Shown one piece after another: positions 42,283 to 50,866 of a stretch of DNA of 64,000 nt (positions are counted from its first letter, which is position 1; each line of letters opens with the position of its first letter). Where the stretch lies: positions 131,177 through 195,176 of the forward strand of contig JBBSNY010000003.1 of NCBI GenBank assembly GCA_038260305.1, given 5' to 3'. Under the pieces are notes generated by a model. That model saw only the letters and a list, made by a program, of their open reading frames with translations. It searched no databases and was not told the origin of the DNA. A program made the translations under genes and the position numbers. The DNA is from CADCVQ01 sp038260305. Lineage in GTDB: Bacteria; Actinomycetota; Thermoleophilia; Solirubrobacterales; Solirubrobacteraceae.

Positions 42283-43833
42283 ATGACGACCCCGGCAAGG
42301 CCACGGACGGGCCCGATCGATCAATCCGGGCGCTCGCGGATTCGCCGGTTCGCCCAGGTGACGACGGCGATCGTGCTCGGGTCGTGGGCCACCGCCGTGA
42401 TCAGCGCCGAGGCAGACGTGACCGGTCCGCAGATCGTCGGCTACGTCAACGCCCAGCGAGCGGCGCAGGGCATTCCGGCCGCCATCGCGCACGACGCAGC
42501 CCTCACCACGGGCTGCGCCAACCACAACGCCTACGGCCGCATCAACAACGTCCTCGTCCACGAGGAGGATCCCTCGCTGGCCGGCTACACCGCGTCGGGC
42601 AACGCGGCCGCGCAGCGCTCAGTTCTCTATCGCGCAAGCACGTGGTCGGCGACCGTCAACCCGTTCGAGACCGCACCCCTGCATCTGCATCTGCTGCTGG
42701 CACCACGTCTGGACCGGATGGGCGCGTCCGAGGACCAGGGCTTTGGCTGCGCGAACGTGCTCGCGTCGCTCAACCGGCCAGCTCCCGCGGCCGACGCGAG
42801 CTACAGCTACCCAGGCGCCGGCGCGACGGACTGGCCGTTGTCGCAGGTCGCGTCGGAGGGCGGCTCGCTCGTCGGCATTCCAGCCGGCACCCGCACCGGT
42901 CCCTATCTGTACGTCATGTTCGACGGCCCGGGCCTGACGGCGCTGGAGAAGGCGAAGACGCTGACGGCGACGCTGAGCAGCGTGGCGCAGGGCTCGGTGA
43001 GCGTCGCAACGCTGGACAACAGGACGCCTGGCATCCCGGACGGCTCGTTGCCGCCCGGCCTGCAGGTCATCCCTACGGCACCGCTCGCGCCGGGGACGAC
43101 CTATACCGCGAGCGTCTCGGCAAGCGTCACCACAGGCGGAGGAGGGACCGCACGCAACTTCAGCAGGACGTGGTCCTTCACCACCGAGGCGCTGCCGGAC
43201 ACCGCGATCACCTCCGGCCCGTCGGGCACGGTCAACTCGCGCACGGCGACCTTCACCTTCGCCTCGACCAAGGCCGGCTCGAGCTTCGACTGCAGGCTCG
43301 ATGTCGGCGCCTGGCAGTCGTGCTCCTCGCCGGCCACGCTCAGCGCCGTGCCCGACGGCCTGCACACGTGGTCCGTCCGAGCGACCGACCGCGCGGGCAC
43401 CGACCCTTCGCCGGCGACCTCGACGTGGACCGTGGACGCCACGCCGCCTCCGCCTCCTCCTCCGCCTCCGCCTCCACCGCCTCCACCGCCTCCGCCTCCG
43501 CTGCCGTTCGCGATCTCGCCGCCGCCGCCGCCGCCGCCGGCGGCTGCGTCGGGGCGGGCGCGGTTCGCTGGATCGGTCACGATCCGGGTCCTCGGCTCGG
43601 GGCGTGCGCGTCTGGGCCGCCGGCTGGCGCTGAAGGCCGACGTTCGCAACGAGCTCCGGCTGCGCTACCGCTGGCGGCGCAACGGTCGCTCGATCACCCG
43701 CGCGACTCGCCGCACCTACCGGGTGCAGCGCGCCGACAGGGGGAAGCGGCTCACCTGCCGCGTCACCGCCGAAGGCTCGGATGGAGTGCCGGTCATCCGC
43801 ACGACTCCGGGACGGCTGATCTCACGGCGGTGA
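42283..43833 (+). CDS. Secreted or surface CAP-domain protein with poly-proline linker
   Basis: 516 residues. A probable signal or anchor helix (about 24-44) is followed by a CAP/SCP-like domain (about 48-200) with VGYVNAQRAAQGIP, GCANHNAYGRINN and PLHLHLLLAPRLDRMGASED. A fibronectin/Big-like region with SGPSGTVNSRTATFTFAST comes next, then 19 consecutive prolines and a second proline run, and a basic C-terminal domain with RLRYRWRRNGRSIT resembling small Ig-like surface repeats. The start ATG has AGGAG upstream; TACGGT (42190-42195) is a candidate promoter. No sortase motif is seen. Confidence 0.72.
   Translation: MTTPARPRTGPIDQSGRSRIRRFAQVTTAIVLGSWATAVISAEADVTGPQIVGYVNAQRAAQGIPAAIAHDAALTTGCANHNAYGRINNVLVHEEDPSLAGYTASGNAAAQRSVLYRASTWSATVNPFETAPLHLHLLLAPRLDRMGASEDQGFGCANVLASLNRPAPAADASYSYPGAGATDWPLSQVASEGGSLVGIPAGTRTGPYLYVMFDGPGLTALEKAKTLTATLSSVAQGSVSVATLDNRTPGIPDGSLPPGLQVIPTAPLAPGTTYTASVSASVTTGGGGTARNFSRTWSFTTEALPDTAITSGPSGTVNSRTATFTFASTKAGSSFDCRLDVGAWQSCSSPATLSAVPDGLHTWSVRATDRAGTDPSPATSTWTVDATPPPPPPPPPPPPPPPPPPPLPFAISPPPPPPPAAASGRARFAGSVTIRVLGSGRARLGRRLALKADVRNELRLRYRWRRNGRSITRATRRTYRVQRADRGKRLTCRVTAEGSDGVPVIRTTPGRLISRR
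43444..43500 (+). repeat. CCN triplet repeat encoding 19 prolines
   Basis: A run of CCG and CCT codons (with two CCA) within the CAP-domain protein gene. A second short CCG run follows near 43519-43540. Such tracts stall ribosomes unless EF-P acts and change length by slippage. Confidence 0.85.
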
Positions 43834-43869
43834 GCCGGAGGCGCACGACGAGCGCCTGGGGCCGGGGCG

Positions 43870-44017
43870 TAGACTCCGATGGGCGCGCGATCCGGCTTCT
43901 GGCCCCAGATCGCCCGAGGCGGCCGCCTCAGGCCGTCGACACAGATCGCTCTTTGCGCTACGGGAAACGGGAAATTATTTCGCTTGAAGGCAACAAGATG
44001 ACAGCGAGGATTCACGC
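43870..44017 (+). promoter_or_regulatory. Upstream region of the Calvin-cycle cluster (glpX promoter)
   Basis: TAGACT (43870-43875) is a candidate -10 far upstream of the start. The final 65 bases are distinctly AT-richer than their surroundings and hold a direct repeat ACGGGAA (43960-43966 and 43967-43973), a palindrome GAAAT-T-ATTTC (43971-43981) and a TTT-N10-AAA element (43952-43967) compatible with the LysR-type T-N11-A pattern. These are reasonable CbbR targets; none is proven. No strong Shine-Dalgarno precedes glpX apart from GCGAGGA. Confidence 0.45.
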
Positions 44018-45013
44018 ATGAGCCTGGTCGAGGAGCCGGCCGGTGCCGCCGTGCGCGCGGTACCCGAGCTGCCCAAGCGCCTCGAGCCGCTGGCGATCGC
44101 TGCCGTGCGCAACGCGGCGATGGCCGCGTTCGTGTGGGCGGGCCGCGGCGACGGTAAGGCGGCCGACGGCGCCGCCACCGAGGCGATGCGCCTGGCGCTC
44201 GGCGAGGCGCACGTGCTCGGCAACGTCGTCATCGGTGAGGGCGAGAAGGACAACGCCCCGATGCTCTACAACGGCGAGAAGGTCGGCGTCGGTGACGAGG
44301 TCAGCTTCGACATCGCGGTCGATCCCGTCGAGGGAACAGACCTCTGCGCCGCCGGTCAGGCCGGGGCGCTGACGACGATCGCGTTCGCCGGCGCCGGCGG
44401 CATGTGGTCGCCGGGTCCCGCGCTCTACATGGACAAGCTCGTCGTCGAGGCGGCCGCACGCGATGCGATCGATCTGCGCGACGAGCCCGAGCGCGTCCTC
44501 AAGCGCGTCGCCACCGCGCTCGGCAAGCGCCCGCGCGACATGGTCGTGGTCGTCCTCGACAAGCCGCGCCACGTCGAGCTCGTCGCGCGCCTGCGGGCGT
44601 GCGGTGCCCGCGTGCAGACGCCGACGGCCGGCGACGTGGCCGGCGCGCTGCTCGCGGCGCTGCCGGGTACCGGCGTCGATCTGCTCATGGGCTGTGGCGG
44701 CACGCCCGAGGGCGCGATGGCGGCTTGCGCCGTCAAGTGCGTCGGCGGCGGGATGCAGACACGGCTCGCTCCGCAGCGCCAGGACGAGGCCGACGCGGTC
44801 GCGGCCGCCGGCCTCTCGACGACGGAGATCCTCGAGGTCGAGGATCTCGTCAGGGGGGACGCCATGTTCGCCGCAACAGCCATCACCGGCGGCACGCTGG
44901 GGCTGAGCGCCCCGCGTCGGTCCAATGGCTGGAACCTCACGCATTCGTTGATCGTGCGCCCCGGCTCGGTGCGCCGCATCGTCGAAAGCCGACCCGTAAC
45001 CGACCAGGAGTGA
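44018..45013 (+). CDS. glpX: Class II fructose-1,6-bisphosphatase
   Basis: 331 residues. GlpX-type FBPase: GKAADGAATEAMRLAL, VVIGEGEKDNAPMLYNGE, DIAVDPVEGTDLCAAGQ (metal-binding D-P-V-E-G) and LLMGCGGTPEGAMAACAVKC. It dephosphorylates fructose-1,6-bisphosphate, and in Calvin-cycle settings members also accept sedoheptulose-1,7-bisphosphate. It is first in the cbb cluster, 4 bases before the aldolase gene, so it serves RuBP regeneration here. Confidence 0.92.
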   Translation: MSLVEEPAGAAVRAVPELPKRLEPLAIAAVRNAAMAAFVWAGRGDGKAADGAATEAMRLALGEAHVLGNVVIGEGEKDNAPMLYNGEKVGVGDEVSFDIAVDPVEGTDLCAAGQAGALTTIAFAGAGGMWSPGPALYMDKLVVEAAARDAIDLRDEPERVLKRVATALGKRPRDMVVVVLDKPRHVELVARLRACGARVQTPTAGDVAGALLAALPGTGVDLLMGCGGTPEGAMAACAVKCVGGGMQTRLAPQRQDEADAVAAAGLSTTEILEVEDLVRGDAMFAATAITGGTLGLSAPRRSNGWNLTHSLIVRPGSVRRIVESRPVTDQE

Positions 45014-45017
45014 TCAG

Positions 45018-46037
45018 ATGCTCGTGACCATGCGCCAGCTGCTCGACGAGGCCGCCGCCGGCGGCTACGGCGTCGCAGCGTTCAACGTCAACAACCTCGA
45101 GCAGATCCAGGGGATCATGGAGGCTGCCGAGGAGACGCAGTCGCCGGTCATCGTGCAGGCCTCGCGAGGCGCGCGGTCCTACGCCGGCGACAACTTCCTG
45201 TACCACATGATGCTCGCGGCGGCCGAGACCTATCCCGGCATTCCCGTCGCCCTGCATCAGGACCACGGCAACTCGCCCGAGACCTGCATCAGCGCGATCG
45301 AGCTCGGCTTCACGAGCGTCATGATGGACGGCTCGCTCGGCGAGGACGCCAAGACGCCGCTGGACTTCGAGGCAAACGTCTCCGTCACGAAGGAGGTCGT
45401 CGACTACGCGCATGCCCGCGGCGTCACCGTCGAGGGCGAGCTCGGCACGCTCGGCGGCATGGAGGACGGCGTCGGCTCCGGCGAGATCTGCCTCACCGAC
45501 CCGGCCCAGGCGGAGGAGTTCGTCGAGCGCACCGGCGTCGACGCCCTCGCGGTCGCGATCGGCACGAGCCACGGCGCCTACAAGTTCTCGCGTGCACCCG
45601 ACGGCGACATCCTCGCGATGGAGATCATCGAGGACATCCACCGCCGCCTGCCCGACACGCACATCGTCATGCATGGCTCCTCGAGCGTCCCCGCCGACAT
45701 CGTCGAGCGCCTCAAGGCCGCCGGCGGCGAGGTCGACGCCGGCTTCGGCGTGCCGATCTCGGCGATCCAGCGTGGCATCGAGCACGGCGTGCGCAAGGTC
45801 AACATCGACACCGATGGCCGCCTCGCGATCACCACGTTCATGCGCGAGCACTACCGCGACGAGCCCGGCGACTGGGATCCGCGCGGTGCCGGCAAGGCGG
45901 CGCGTGCCGGGCAGAAGCACATCTGCATGCAGCGCATGGTGGAGCTCGGCATGGCCGGCCACGCGGGCGACTACACGCCGATGTCGCTTGAGCAGATGGC
46001 CGAGCGCTACGCCGCGGGCGTCGGCGCCACCGCCTGA
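45018..46037 (+). CDS. fba: Class II fructose-bisphosphate aldolase
   Basis: 339 residues. Zinc-dependent class II aldolase: YGVAAFNVNNLEQIQGIMEAA, VALHQDHGNSPETC (metal-binding His region), VMMDGSLGEDAKTP, VTVEGELGTLGG, AVAIGTSHGAYKF and VMHGSSSVPADI. It joins DHAP with GAP, or with erythrose-4-phosphate to give SBP, for the regenerative phase. AGGAG lies before the ATG. The Calvin-cycle neighbours make a CbbA role likely. Confidence 0.92.
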   Translation: MLVTMRQLLDEAAAGGYGVAAFNVNNLEQIQGIMEAAEETQSPVIVQASRGARSYAGDNFLYHMMLAAAETYPGIPVALHQDHGNSPETCISAIELGFTSVMMDGSLGEDAKTPLDFEANVSVTKEVVDYAHARGVTVEGELGTLGGMEDGVGSGEICLTDPAQAEEFVERTGVDALAVAIGTSHGAYKFSRAPDGDILAMEIIEDIHRRLPDTHIVMHGSSSVPADIVERLKAAGGEVDAGFGVPISAIQRGIEHGVRKVNIDTDGRLAITTFMREHYRDEPGDWDPRGAGKAARAGQKHICMQRMVELGMAGHAGDYTPMSLEQMAERYAAGVGATA

Positions 46038-46062
46038 GCGCTGAGGAGCTGACGCTTCCCAC

Positions 46063-46800
46063 ATGATCGACGTGGCATTCCTCGGGGCGCACGTGCGTCC
46101 CGCGGCAACGGCGGTCGTCATCGACGTCCTCCGCGCCACGTCGACGATGACCGTCGCCCTGTCGTCCGGCTATGAGCGCGTGCTCGTGGCCGGGTCGGTG
46201 GAGCGGGCGCTTGAGCTGCGCGCCGACGGACGGGCGCTCGCCGGCGAGGTCGATTGCGCGAAGCCGCCCGGCTTCGATGTCGGCAACTCGCCGGAGGAGT
46301 CGGCGACGCCGCTGGCCGCGGAGCTCGTCATCGCGACAACCAACGGCGCGCCGGCGATCGTCGCGGCAGCCGCCGTCTGTGACGCGGTCTTCGCGGCGTC
46401 GCTGCTGAACCTGGCCGCTGTCGTCGAGGTGCTCGCCGAGCGGGGCGGCGACCTGCTGATCGTCTGCGCGGGCACGGGCGGGCAGATCACGATGGAGGAC
46501 GTCTACCTCGCCGGGCGCCTGAGCGCGGCGCTCGCGGGCGAGCGTACGGATGCCGCGCGGGTCGCCGAGGCGGTCGCGGCGGCCTACCCGGAGCCCATCG
46601 ACGCGCTGCAGGCGAGCGCGGGCTCGGTCGGCATCATCGCCGCCGGGCTGTCGACGGACATCGCGTTCTGCGCGCAGGTGTCGATCACCGGCGTCGTCCC
46701 GCGCATCGTGCGCATGGTCGACGACATCGCGGTGCTCGAGACGGAGGGATCCCTGCAATCGGGCCCTGCGGGCGCCAGCGCCGCGTTCGTGCATCCATAG
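46063..46800 (+). CDS. ComB-family 2-hydroxyacid phosphatase in the cbb cluster
   Basis: 245 residues. ComB signatures: VVIDVLRATSTMTVALSSG, LAGEVDCAKPPGFDVGNSP, ELVIATTNGAPAIVAA and LIVCAGTGGQITMEDVYLAG. The named family activity is 2-phosphosulfolactate phosphatase of coenzyme M synthesis, a Mg-dependent acid phosphatase that, from memory of work on the archaeal enzyme, also accepts other 2-phospho-hydroxyacids including 2-phosphoglycolate. No coenzyme M gene is nearby. Placement between aldolase and RuBisCO, in a cluster lacking cbbZ, suggests hydrolysis of 2-phosphoglycolate from RuBisCO oxygenation. That role is inference; the family call is firm. Confidence 0.85.
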   Translation: MIDVAFLGAHVRPAATAVVIDVLRATSTMTVALSSGYERVLVAGSVERALELRADGRALAGEVDCAKPPGFDVGNSPEESATPLAAELVIATTNGAPAIVAAAAVCDAVFAASLLNLAAVVEVLAERGGDLLIVCAGTGGQITMEDVYLAGRLSAALAGERTDAARVAEAVAAAYPEPIDALQASAGSVGIIAAGLSTDIAFCAQVSITGVVPRIVRMVDDIAVLETEGSLQSGPAGASAAFVHP

Positions 46801-46889
46801 TTGTAAACCAATGTAAACGCGACGATCTTTGGCTTTTTATCTTTGGATCGCCAAGGTAGTGTCCGCGTAGGTCACCACGAGAGGATGGA
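46801..46889 (+). promoter_or_regulatory. cbbL promoter with two pairs of direct repeats and LysR-type box
   Basis: This 89-bp gap is strikingly AT-rich for the genome. It holds TGTAAAC twice (46802-46808, 46812-46818), ATCTTTGG twice (46825-46832, 46839-46846), and a near-palindrome CTTTGG-ATCG-CCAAGG (46841-46856) that fits T-N11-A (T46842, A46854) for a LysR-type regulator. TAGTGT (46857-46862) is the likely -10, and GAGG precedes the ATG. CbbR encoded at the cluster's end is the obvious candidate binder, so RuBisCO may have its own regulated promoter. Confidence 0.6.
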
Positions 46890-48353
46890 ATGAGCACAAC
46901 CGAGCAGGACGGGAAGAAGAAGACCAAGAGCCGTTGGGATGCAGGCGTCACGCCCTACGCGGAGATGGGCTACTGGGATCCGGACTACGAGCCCAAGGAC
47001 ACCGACATCCTGTGTGCCTTCCGGATCACGCCGCAGGAGGGCGTCGACCCGATCGAGGCCGCTGCCGCGGTCGCCGGCGAGTCCTCGACGGCCACATGGA
47101 CCGTGGTCTGGACCGACCGCCTCACCCCGTATGAGCGCTATCAGGCGAAGGCCTACAGCGTCGAGGAGGTTCCGGGCACCCCGGGCCAGTTCATCGCGCT
47201 GATCGCCTACGACATCGACCTCTTCGAGGAAGGTTCGATCGCGAACCTCACGTCCTCGATCATCGGCAACGTCTTCGGCTTCAAGCCGCTCAAGGCTCTA
47301 CGCCTCGAGGACATGCGGATCCCGGTCGCCTACGTCAAGACGTTCCCGGGCCCCCCGCACGGCATCGTCATGGAGCGCGAGTACCTCGACAAGTTCGGCC
47401 GCCCGCTGATCGGCGCGACGACGAAGCCGAAGCTCGGCCTCTCGGCGAAGAACTACGGCCGCGTCGTCTACGAGGCGCTGCGCGGCGGTCTGGACTTCAC
47501 GAAGGACGACGAGAACATCAACTCGCAGCCCTTCATGCGCTGGCGTGATCGCTACATCCACGCGATGGAGGCCGTGCAGCGCGCACAGGCCGCCACGGGC
47601 GAGGTCAAGGGCCACTACCTGAACGTCACCGCCGCGACGATGGAGGACATGTACGAGCGCGCCGAGTTCGCCAAGGAAGTCGGCTCGATCATCATCATGC
47701 AGGACCTCACCGTCGGCTACACGGCGATGAGCTCGATGTCGCACTGGTGTCGCGCCAACGGCATGATCCTGCACCTGCACCGCGCCGGCCATGGCACGTA
47801 CACGCGCCAGAAGTCGCACGGCGTATCGTTCCGCGTGATCGGGAAGTGGTGTCGCCTGCTGGGCGTCGACCACATCCACGCGGGCACCGTCGTCGGCAAG
47901 CTCGAGGGCGACCCGGCCATGATCATGGGCTACTACAAGGTCCTGCGCGACGGCTACAACAAGAAGGATCTCTCGCAGGGCATCTACTTCGACCAGGACT
48001 GGGCGTCGATGCCGGGCGTCATGCCGGTCGCGTCGGGCGGCATCCACGCCGGCCAGATGCACCAGCTGCTGCACTACCTCGGCGAGGACAGCATTCTGCA
48101 GTTCGGCGGCGGCACGATCGGCCACCCGATGGGCATCGCGGCCGGCGCCAGCGCCAACCGCACCGCCGTCGAGGCGATCATCCAGGCTCGCAACGAGGGT
48201 CGCGACTACTACACCGAGGGTCCGGACATCCTCGTCGAGGCGGCCAAGGGCTGCCCGGAGCTGAACGCCGCGCTCGAGGTCTGGAAGGACATCACGTTCA
48301 ATTACACCTCGACCGACACGGCTGACGTCGTCGTCACGCCGACCTCGGCGTAG
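46890..48353 (+). CDS. cbbL: RuBisCO large subunit, red-type form I
   Basis: 487 residues. The catalytic set is complete: E64, N127, K179 and K181 in TTKPKLGLS, carbamylated K205 with D207 and E208 in GGLDFTKDDENINSQ, H297 in HLHRAGHGTYTR, H330 in VDHIHAGTVVGKLEGD and loop-6 K337. SGGIHAGQMHQLL is typical of the red-type (form IC/D/E) branch, in line with the adjacent CbbX. Two positions near E64 are unusual (ATW for GTW, TDRLT for TDGLT). It carboxylates RuBP in the Calvin cycle as an L8S8 complex with CbbS. Confidence 0.97.
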   Translation: MSTTEQDGKKKTKSRWDAGVTPYAEMGYWDPDYEPKDTDILCAFRITPQEGVDPIEAAAAVAGESSTATWTVVWTDRLTPYERYQAKAYSVEEVPGTPGQFIALIAYDIDLFEEGSIANLTSSIIGNVFGFKPLKALRLEDMRIPVAYVKTFPGPPHGIVMEREYLDKFGRPLIGATTKPKLGLSAKNYGRVVYEALRGGLDFTKDDENINSQPFMRWRDRYIHAMEAVQRAQAATGEVKGHYLNVTAATMEDMYERAEFAKEVGSIIIMQDLTVGYTAMSSMSHWCRANGMILHLHRAGHGTYTRQKSHGVSFRVIGKWCRLLGVDHIHAGTVVGKLEGDPAMIMGYYKVLRDGYNKKDLSQGIYFDQDWASMPGVMPVASGGIHAGQMHQLLHYLGEDSILQFGGGTIGHPMGIAAGASANRTAVEAIIQARNEGRDYYTEGPDILVEAAKGCPELNAALEVWKDITFNYTSTDTADVVVTPTSA

Positions 48354-48364
48354 AGGAGATAGAC

Positions 48365-48862
48365 ATGAGACTCACACAGGGAACGTTCTCCTTCCTGCCG
48401 GACCTGACCGACGAGCAGATCGAGGCGCAGATCACCTACGCGCTCGGCAACGGCTGGTCGATCATGGTCGAGTACACCGATGACCCGCACCCGCGCAACG
48501 GGCTGTGGGACATGTGGTCGCCGCCGATGTTCGACCTCGCCGAGGACGAGGCGGACGTCGTGATGCGCGACGTGCGTGCATGCCGCGAGGCCCATTCGCA
48601 CCTCTACGTGAAGGTCGTCGCGTACGACCGCTCCAAGGGCCGCCAGACGTCGGCGATGTCGTTCATCGTCAACCGCCCGGAGGTCGAGCCCGGCTTCCGC
48701 CTGGATCGCCAGGAGACCCACGACCGCGTCGTCCGCTACACGCTGACGTCCTACGCCGGCCTCAACACGCCGGCAGGCGAGCGCTACGGCGGCCCGGGCG
48801 GCGACCTCGCGCCGGTCATCGCCCACGGCGGCGGCAAGTCGAACGGCAAGTCGGGCGACTAA
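48365..48862 (+). CDS. cbbS: RuBisCO small subunit
   Basis: 165 residues. Red-type small subunit: MRLTQGTFSFLPDLTDEQI, YALGNGWSIMVEYTDDPHPRN, LWDMWSPPMFDLAEDEADVV and AYDRSKGRQTSAMSFIVNRP. The C-terminal hairpin extension characteristic of red-type subunits (FRLDRQETHDRVVRYTLTSY) is present. A further Gly/Lys-rich tail of roughly 25 residues makes it longer than the usual 125-140. Eleven bases after cbbL, and directly followed by the cbbX start. Confidence 0.95.
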   Translation: MRLTQGTFSFLPDLTDEQIEAQITYALGNGWSIMVEYTDDPHPRNGLWDMWSPPMFDLAEDEADVVMRDVRACREAHSHLYVKVVAYDRSKGRQTSAMSFIVNRPEVEPGFRLDRQETHDRVVRYTLTSYAGLNTPAGERYGGPGGDLAPVIAHGGGKSNGKSGD

Positions 48863-49792
48863 GTGGCACAGACGATCGAAACCCTGCCTGAGAAGGTCAA
48901 GGCTCTCGACGACGCCGACGCGGTCGAGGCGGTGCTGTCCGAGCTCGACAAGGAGCTCGTCGGCCTCGGTCCCGTCAAGGAGCGCATCCGCGAGATGGCA
49001 GCGCTCCTGGTCATCGACAAGCTACGCCGCGAGGCAGGGCTCGAATCGTCGCGTCCGTCGCTGCACATGACGTTCACCGGGAATCCCGGTACCGGAAAGA
49101 CCACGGTTGCGTTGAAGATGGCGGAGATCCTCCATCGGCTTGGCTACATCACCAAGCCGAAGGTGGTCTCCGTCACGCGCGACGACCTCGTCGGCCAGTA
49201 CGTCGGGCACACCGCGCCGAAGACGCGCGACGTGCTGAAGCGCGCCAAGGGCGGCGTGCTGTTCATCGACGAGGCGTACTACCTGTATCGCCCGGAGAAC
49301 GAGCGCGACTACGGCCAGGAGTCGATCGAGATCCTGCTCCAGGTCATGGAGACCGAGCGCGACGACCTCGTCGTCGTCCTCGCGGGCTACAAGGACCGGA
49401 TGGACACGTTCTTTCGCTCGAACCCCGGTATGGGCTCGCGCGTCGCGCACCACCTGCACTTCCCGGACTTCACGGTCGAAGAGCTCGCGGAGATCGCCGA
49501 GATGATGCTCAAGCAGCAGCAGTACGAGTTCACCGGCGAGGCGCGCGAGGCGTTTCGCGAGTACATCGAGCGGCGCGTCGAGCGCCCGCGCTTCGCCTAC
49601 GGGCGCAGCATCCGCAACGCGATCGACCGCGCGCGGATGCGTCAGGCGGGACGTCTGTACGATCGGCGCGATGAGCTCACGCGCGAGGATCTCGTCACGA
49701 TCAAGGCGGAAGACATCCTCGCAAGCTCGCTGTTCGCTGACGAGGACGGCGAGTCGTCAGACGACGGCGCCGCGCCCGGCAACCAGAGCTAG
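48863..49792 (+). CDS. cbbX: Red-type RuBisCO activase CbbX
   Basis: 309 residues, AAA+ ATPase. Walker A TFTGNPGTGKTTVAL (73-81), pore-loop region GQYVGHTAPKTRDVL, Walker B GGVLFIDEAYYLYRP, sensor VVVLAGYKDRM and arginine-finger region NPGMGSRVAHHL, all as in CbbX. It removes inhibitory sugar phosphates by pulling on the CbbL C terminus, typically with RuBP as allosteric activator. The GTG start is directly after the cbbS TAA stop, with no intergenic base. An acidic Ser/Asp-rich tail closes the protein. Confidence 0.95.
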   Translation: MAQTIETLPEKVKALDDADAVEAVLSELDKELVGLGPVKERIREMAALLVIDKLRREAGLESSRPSLHMTFTGNPGTGKTTVALKMAEILHRLGYITKPKVVSVTRDDLVGQYVGHTAPKTRDVLKRAKGGVLFIDEAYYLYRPENERDYGQESIEILLQVMETERDDLVVVLAGYKDRMDTFFRSNPGMGSRVAHHLHFPDFTVEELAEIAEMMLKQQQYEFTGEAREAFREYIERRVERPRFAYGRSIRNAIDRARMRQAGRLYDRRDELTREDLVTIKAEDILASSLFADEDGESSDDGAAPGNQS

Positions 49793-49808
49793 GTCAGGAG
49801 GGTCATAG

Positions 49809-50744
49809 ATGCCCCGTCCGATCATCCTCGGAGTCGTCGGCGATTCCGCGACCGGCAAGACAACGCTGTCCCGCGGGCTCGTCCGCATGCTCGGCGACAG
49901 CAACGTCACGCACGTCGCCGCCGACGACTACCACCGCTACGACCGTCGCCAGCGTGCGGAGCACGGCATCACGCCGCTGCATCCGGACTGCAACTACATC
50001 GACATCATGGAGCGCCACTTCGCGGAGCTGCATGAGGGTCGGGCGATCCTGAAGCCCGTCTACCAGCACAAGGACGGCACGTTCGGGCCGCCGGTCTACA
50101 CGCAGCCCAACCAGTTCACGCTGATCGAGGGGCTGCTCGGCTACCACACGCCGGCGCTGCGCGAGTCCTACGACGTGCGCGTCTTCCTCGCGCCGCCCGA
50201 GGACCTGCGGCGCAAGTGGAAGGTCCAGCGCGACTGCTCGCGTCGCGGCTACACGACCGACCAGGTGCTCGAGGAGCTCGACCGCCGCGAGCCGGACTCC
50301 GAGCTGTACATCCGTCCGCAGCAGCGCTGGGCGGACATCGTCGTGTCGTTCATGCCCGGCAGCCGCGGCGACCAGGAGCATCTCGACGCGGAGATCGTGC
50401 TGCGCAAGGGGCTCACGCACCCGGACCTCTCGGAGTTCGTCGATGCGGGCGACAAGGGCCTCTCGCTGTCCGAGAACGAGACGGAGCACAAGCTCTTCAT
50501 TCCCGGCGACATCGATCCGGCGCGCGGCTCGGAGATCGAGGAGTCCGTCTGGTCGCGGATGCACTTCGCCCAGCACCTGCGCTCCGAGCGCCTCGGCGAG
50601 TTCACCGTCGGAACGGAGCTGCACCGCTCCGAGTCGCTGGCCGTCGTGCAGGTCCTCGTGCTGTATCACCTCGTGACGGCCCGGGCGGCCGTCGCGCTCG
50701 GCAGCGACGGCGCGCGCGCCGATCGCGACGAGCTGCGCGCGTAG
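49809..50744 (+). CDS. cbbP: Phosphoribulokinase
   Basis: 311 residues. P-loop GVVGDSATGKTTLSRGLVRML, then VTHVAADDYHRYDRRQR, ITPLHPDCNYIDIMERHF and LIEGLLGYHTPALRESYDVRVFL (Walker-B-like). It phosphorylates ribulose-5-phosphate to RuBP. The IYHKY-like substrate segment is replaced by local variants, but the PRK-specific D-D-Y-H-R-Y-D-R is intact. AGGAGGG lies at normal distance before the ATG, 16 bases after cbbX. With CbbLS it defines a functional Calvin cycle. Confidence 0.95.
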   Translation: MPRPIILGVVGDSATGKTTLSRGLVRMLGDSNVTHVAADDYHRYDRRQRAEHGITPLHPDCNYIDIMERHFAELHEGRAILKPVYQHKDGTFGPPVYTQPNQFTLIEGLLGYHTPALRESYDVRVFLAPPEDLRRKWKVQRDCSRRGYTTDQVLEELDRREPDSELYIRPQQRWADIVVSFMPGSRGDQEHLDAEIVLRKGLTHPDLSEFVDAGDKGLSLSENETEHKLFIPGDIDPARGSEIEESVWSRMHFAQHLRSERLGEFTVGTELHRSESLAVVQVLVLYHLVTARAAVALGSDGARADRDELRA

Positions 50745-50798
50745 TCCGGCGCAGTCTCCGACGGCACAGGTGCGGCGTCCGGCGTCCGCCGGCCCGAG

Positions 50799-50814
50799 CC
50801 CGGCGTGTGCCGGG
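50799..50814 (+). terminator. 6-bp stem-loop after cbbP
   Basis: CCCGGC, GTGT loop, GCCGGG, 54 bases after the cbbP stop and before the next promoter-like hexamer. A modest GC hairpin that may end the cbb transcript. Confidence 0.4.
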
Positions 50815-50866
50815 TCCGTGCGCGCTGCCCGCGGAGATCGTGACGTTTGGTACATTCAAGTGCCGA

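Noticed and set aside
43444..43540. Short triplet repeats considered as a CRISPR-like or tandem regulatory array
   Set aside because: They are in-frame proline codons of the CAP-domain protein gene with no spacers.
43879..44001. A 40-codon frame that might be a leader peptide of the cbb cluster
   Set aside because: Only 3 nt separate it from the candidate -10 hexamer, it has no ribosome site and no regulatory codon run.
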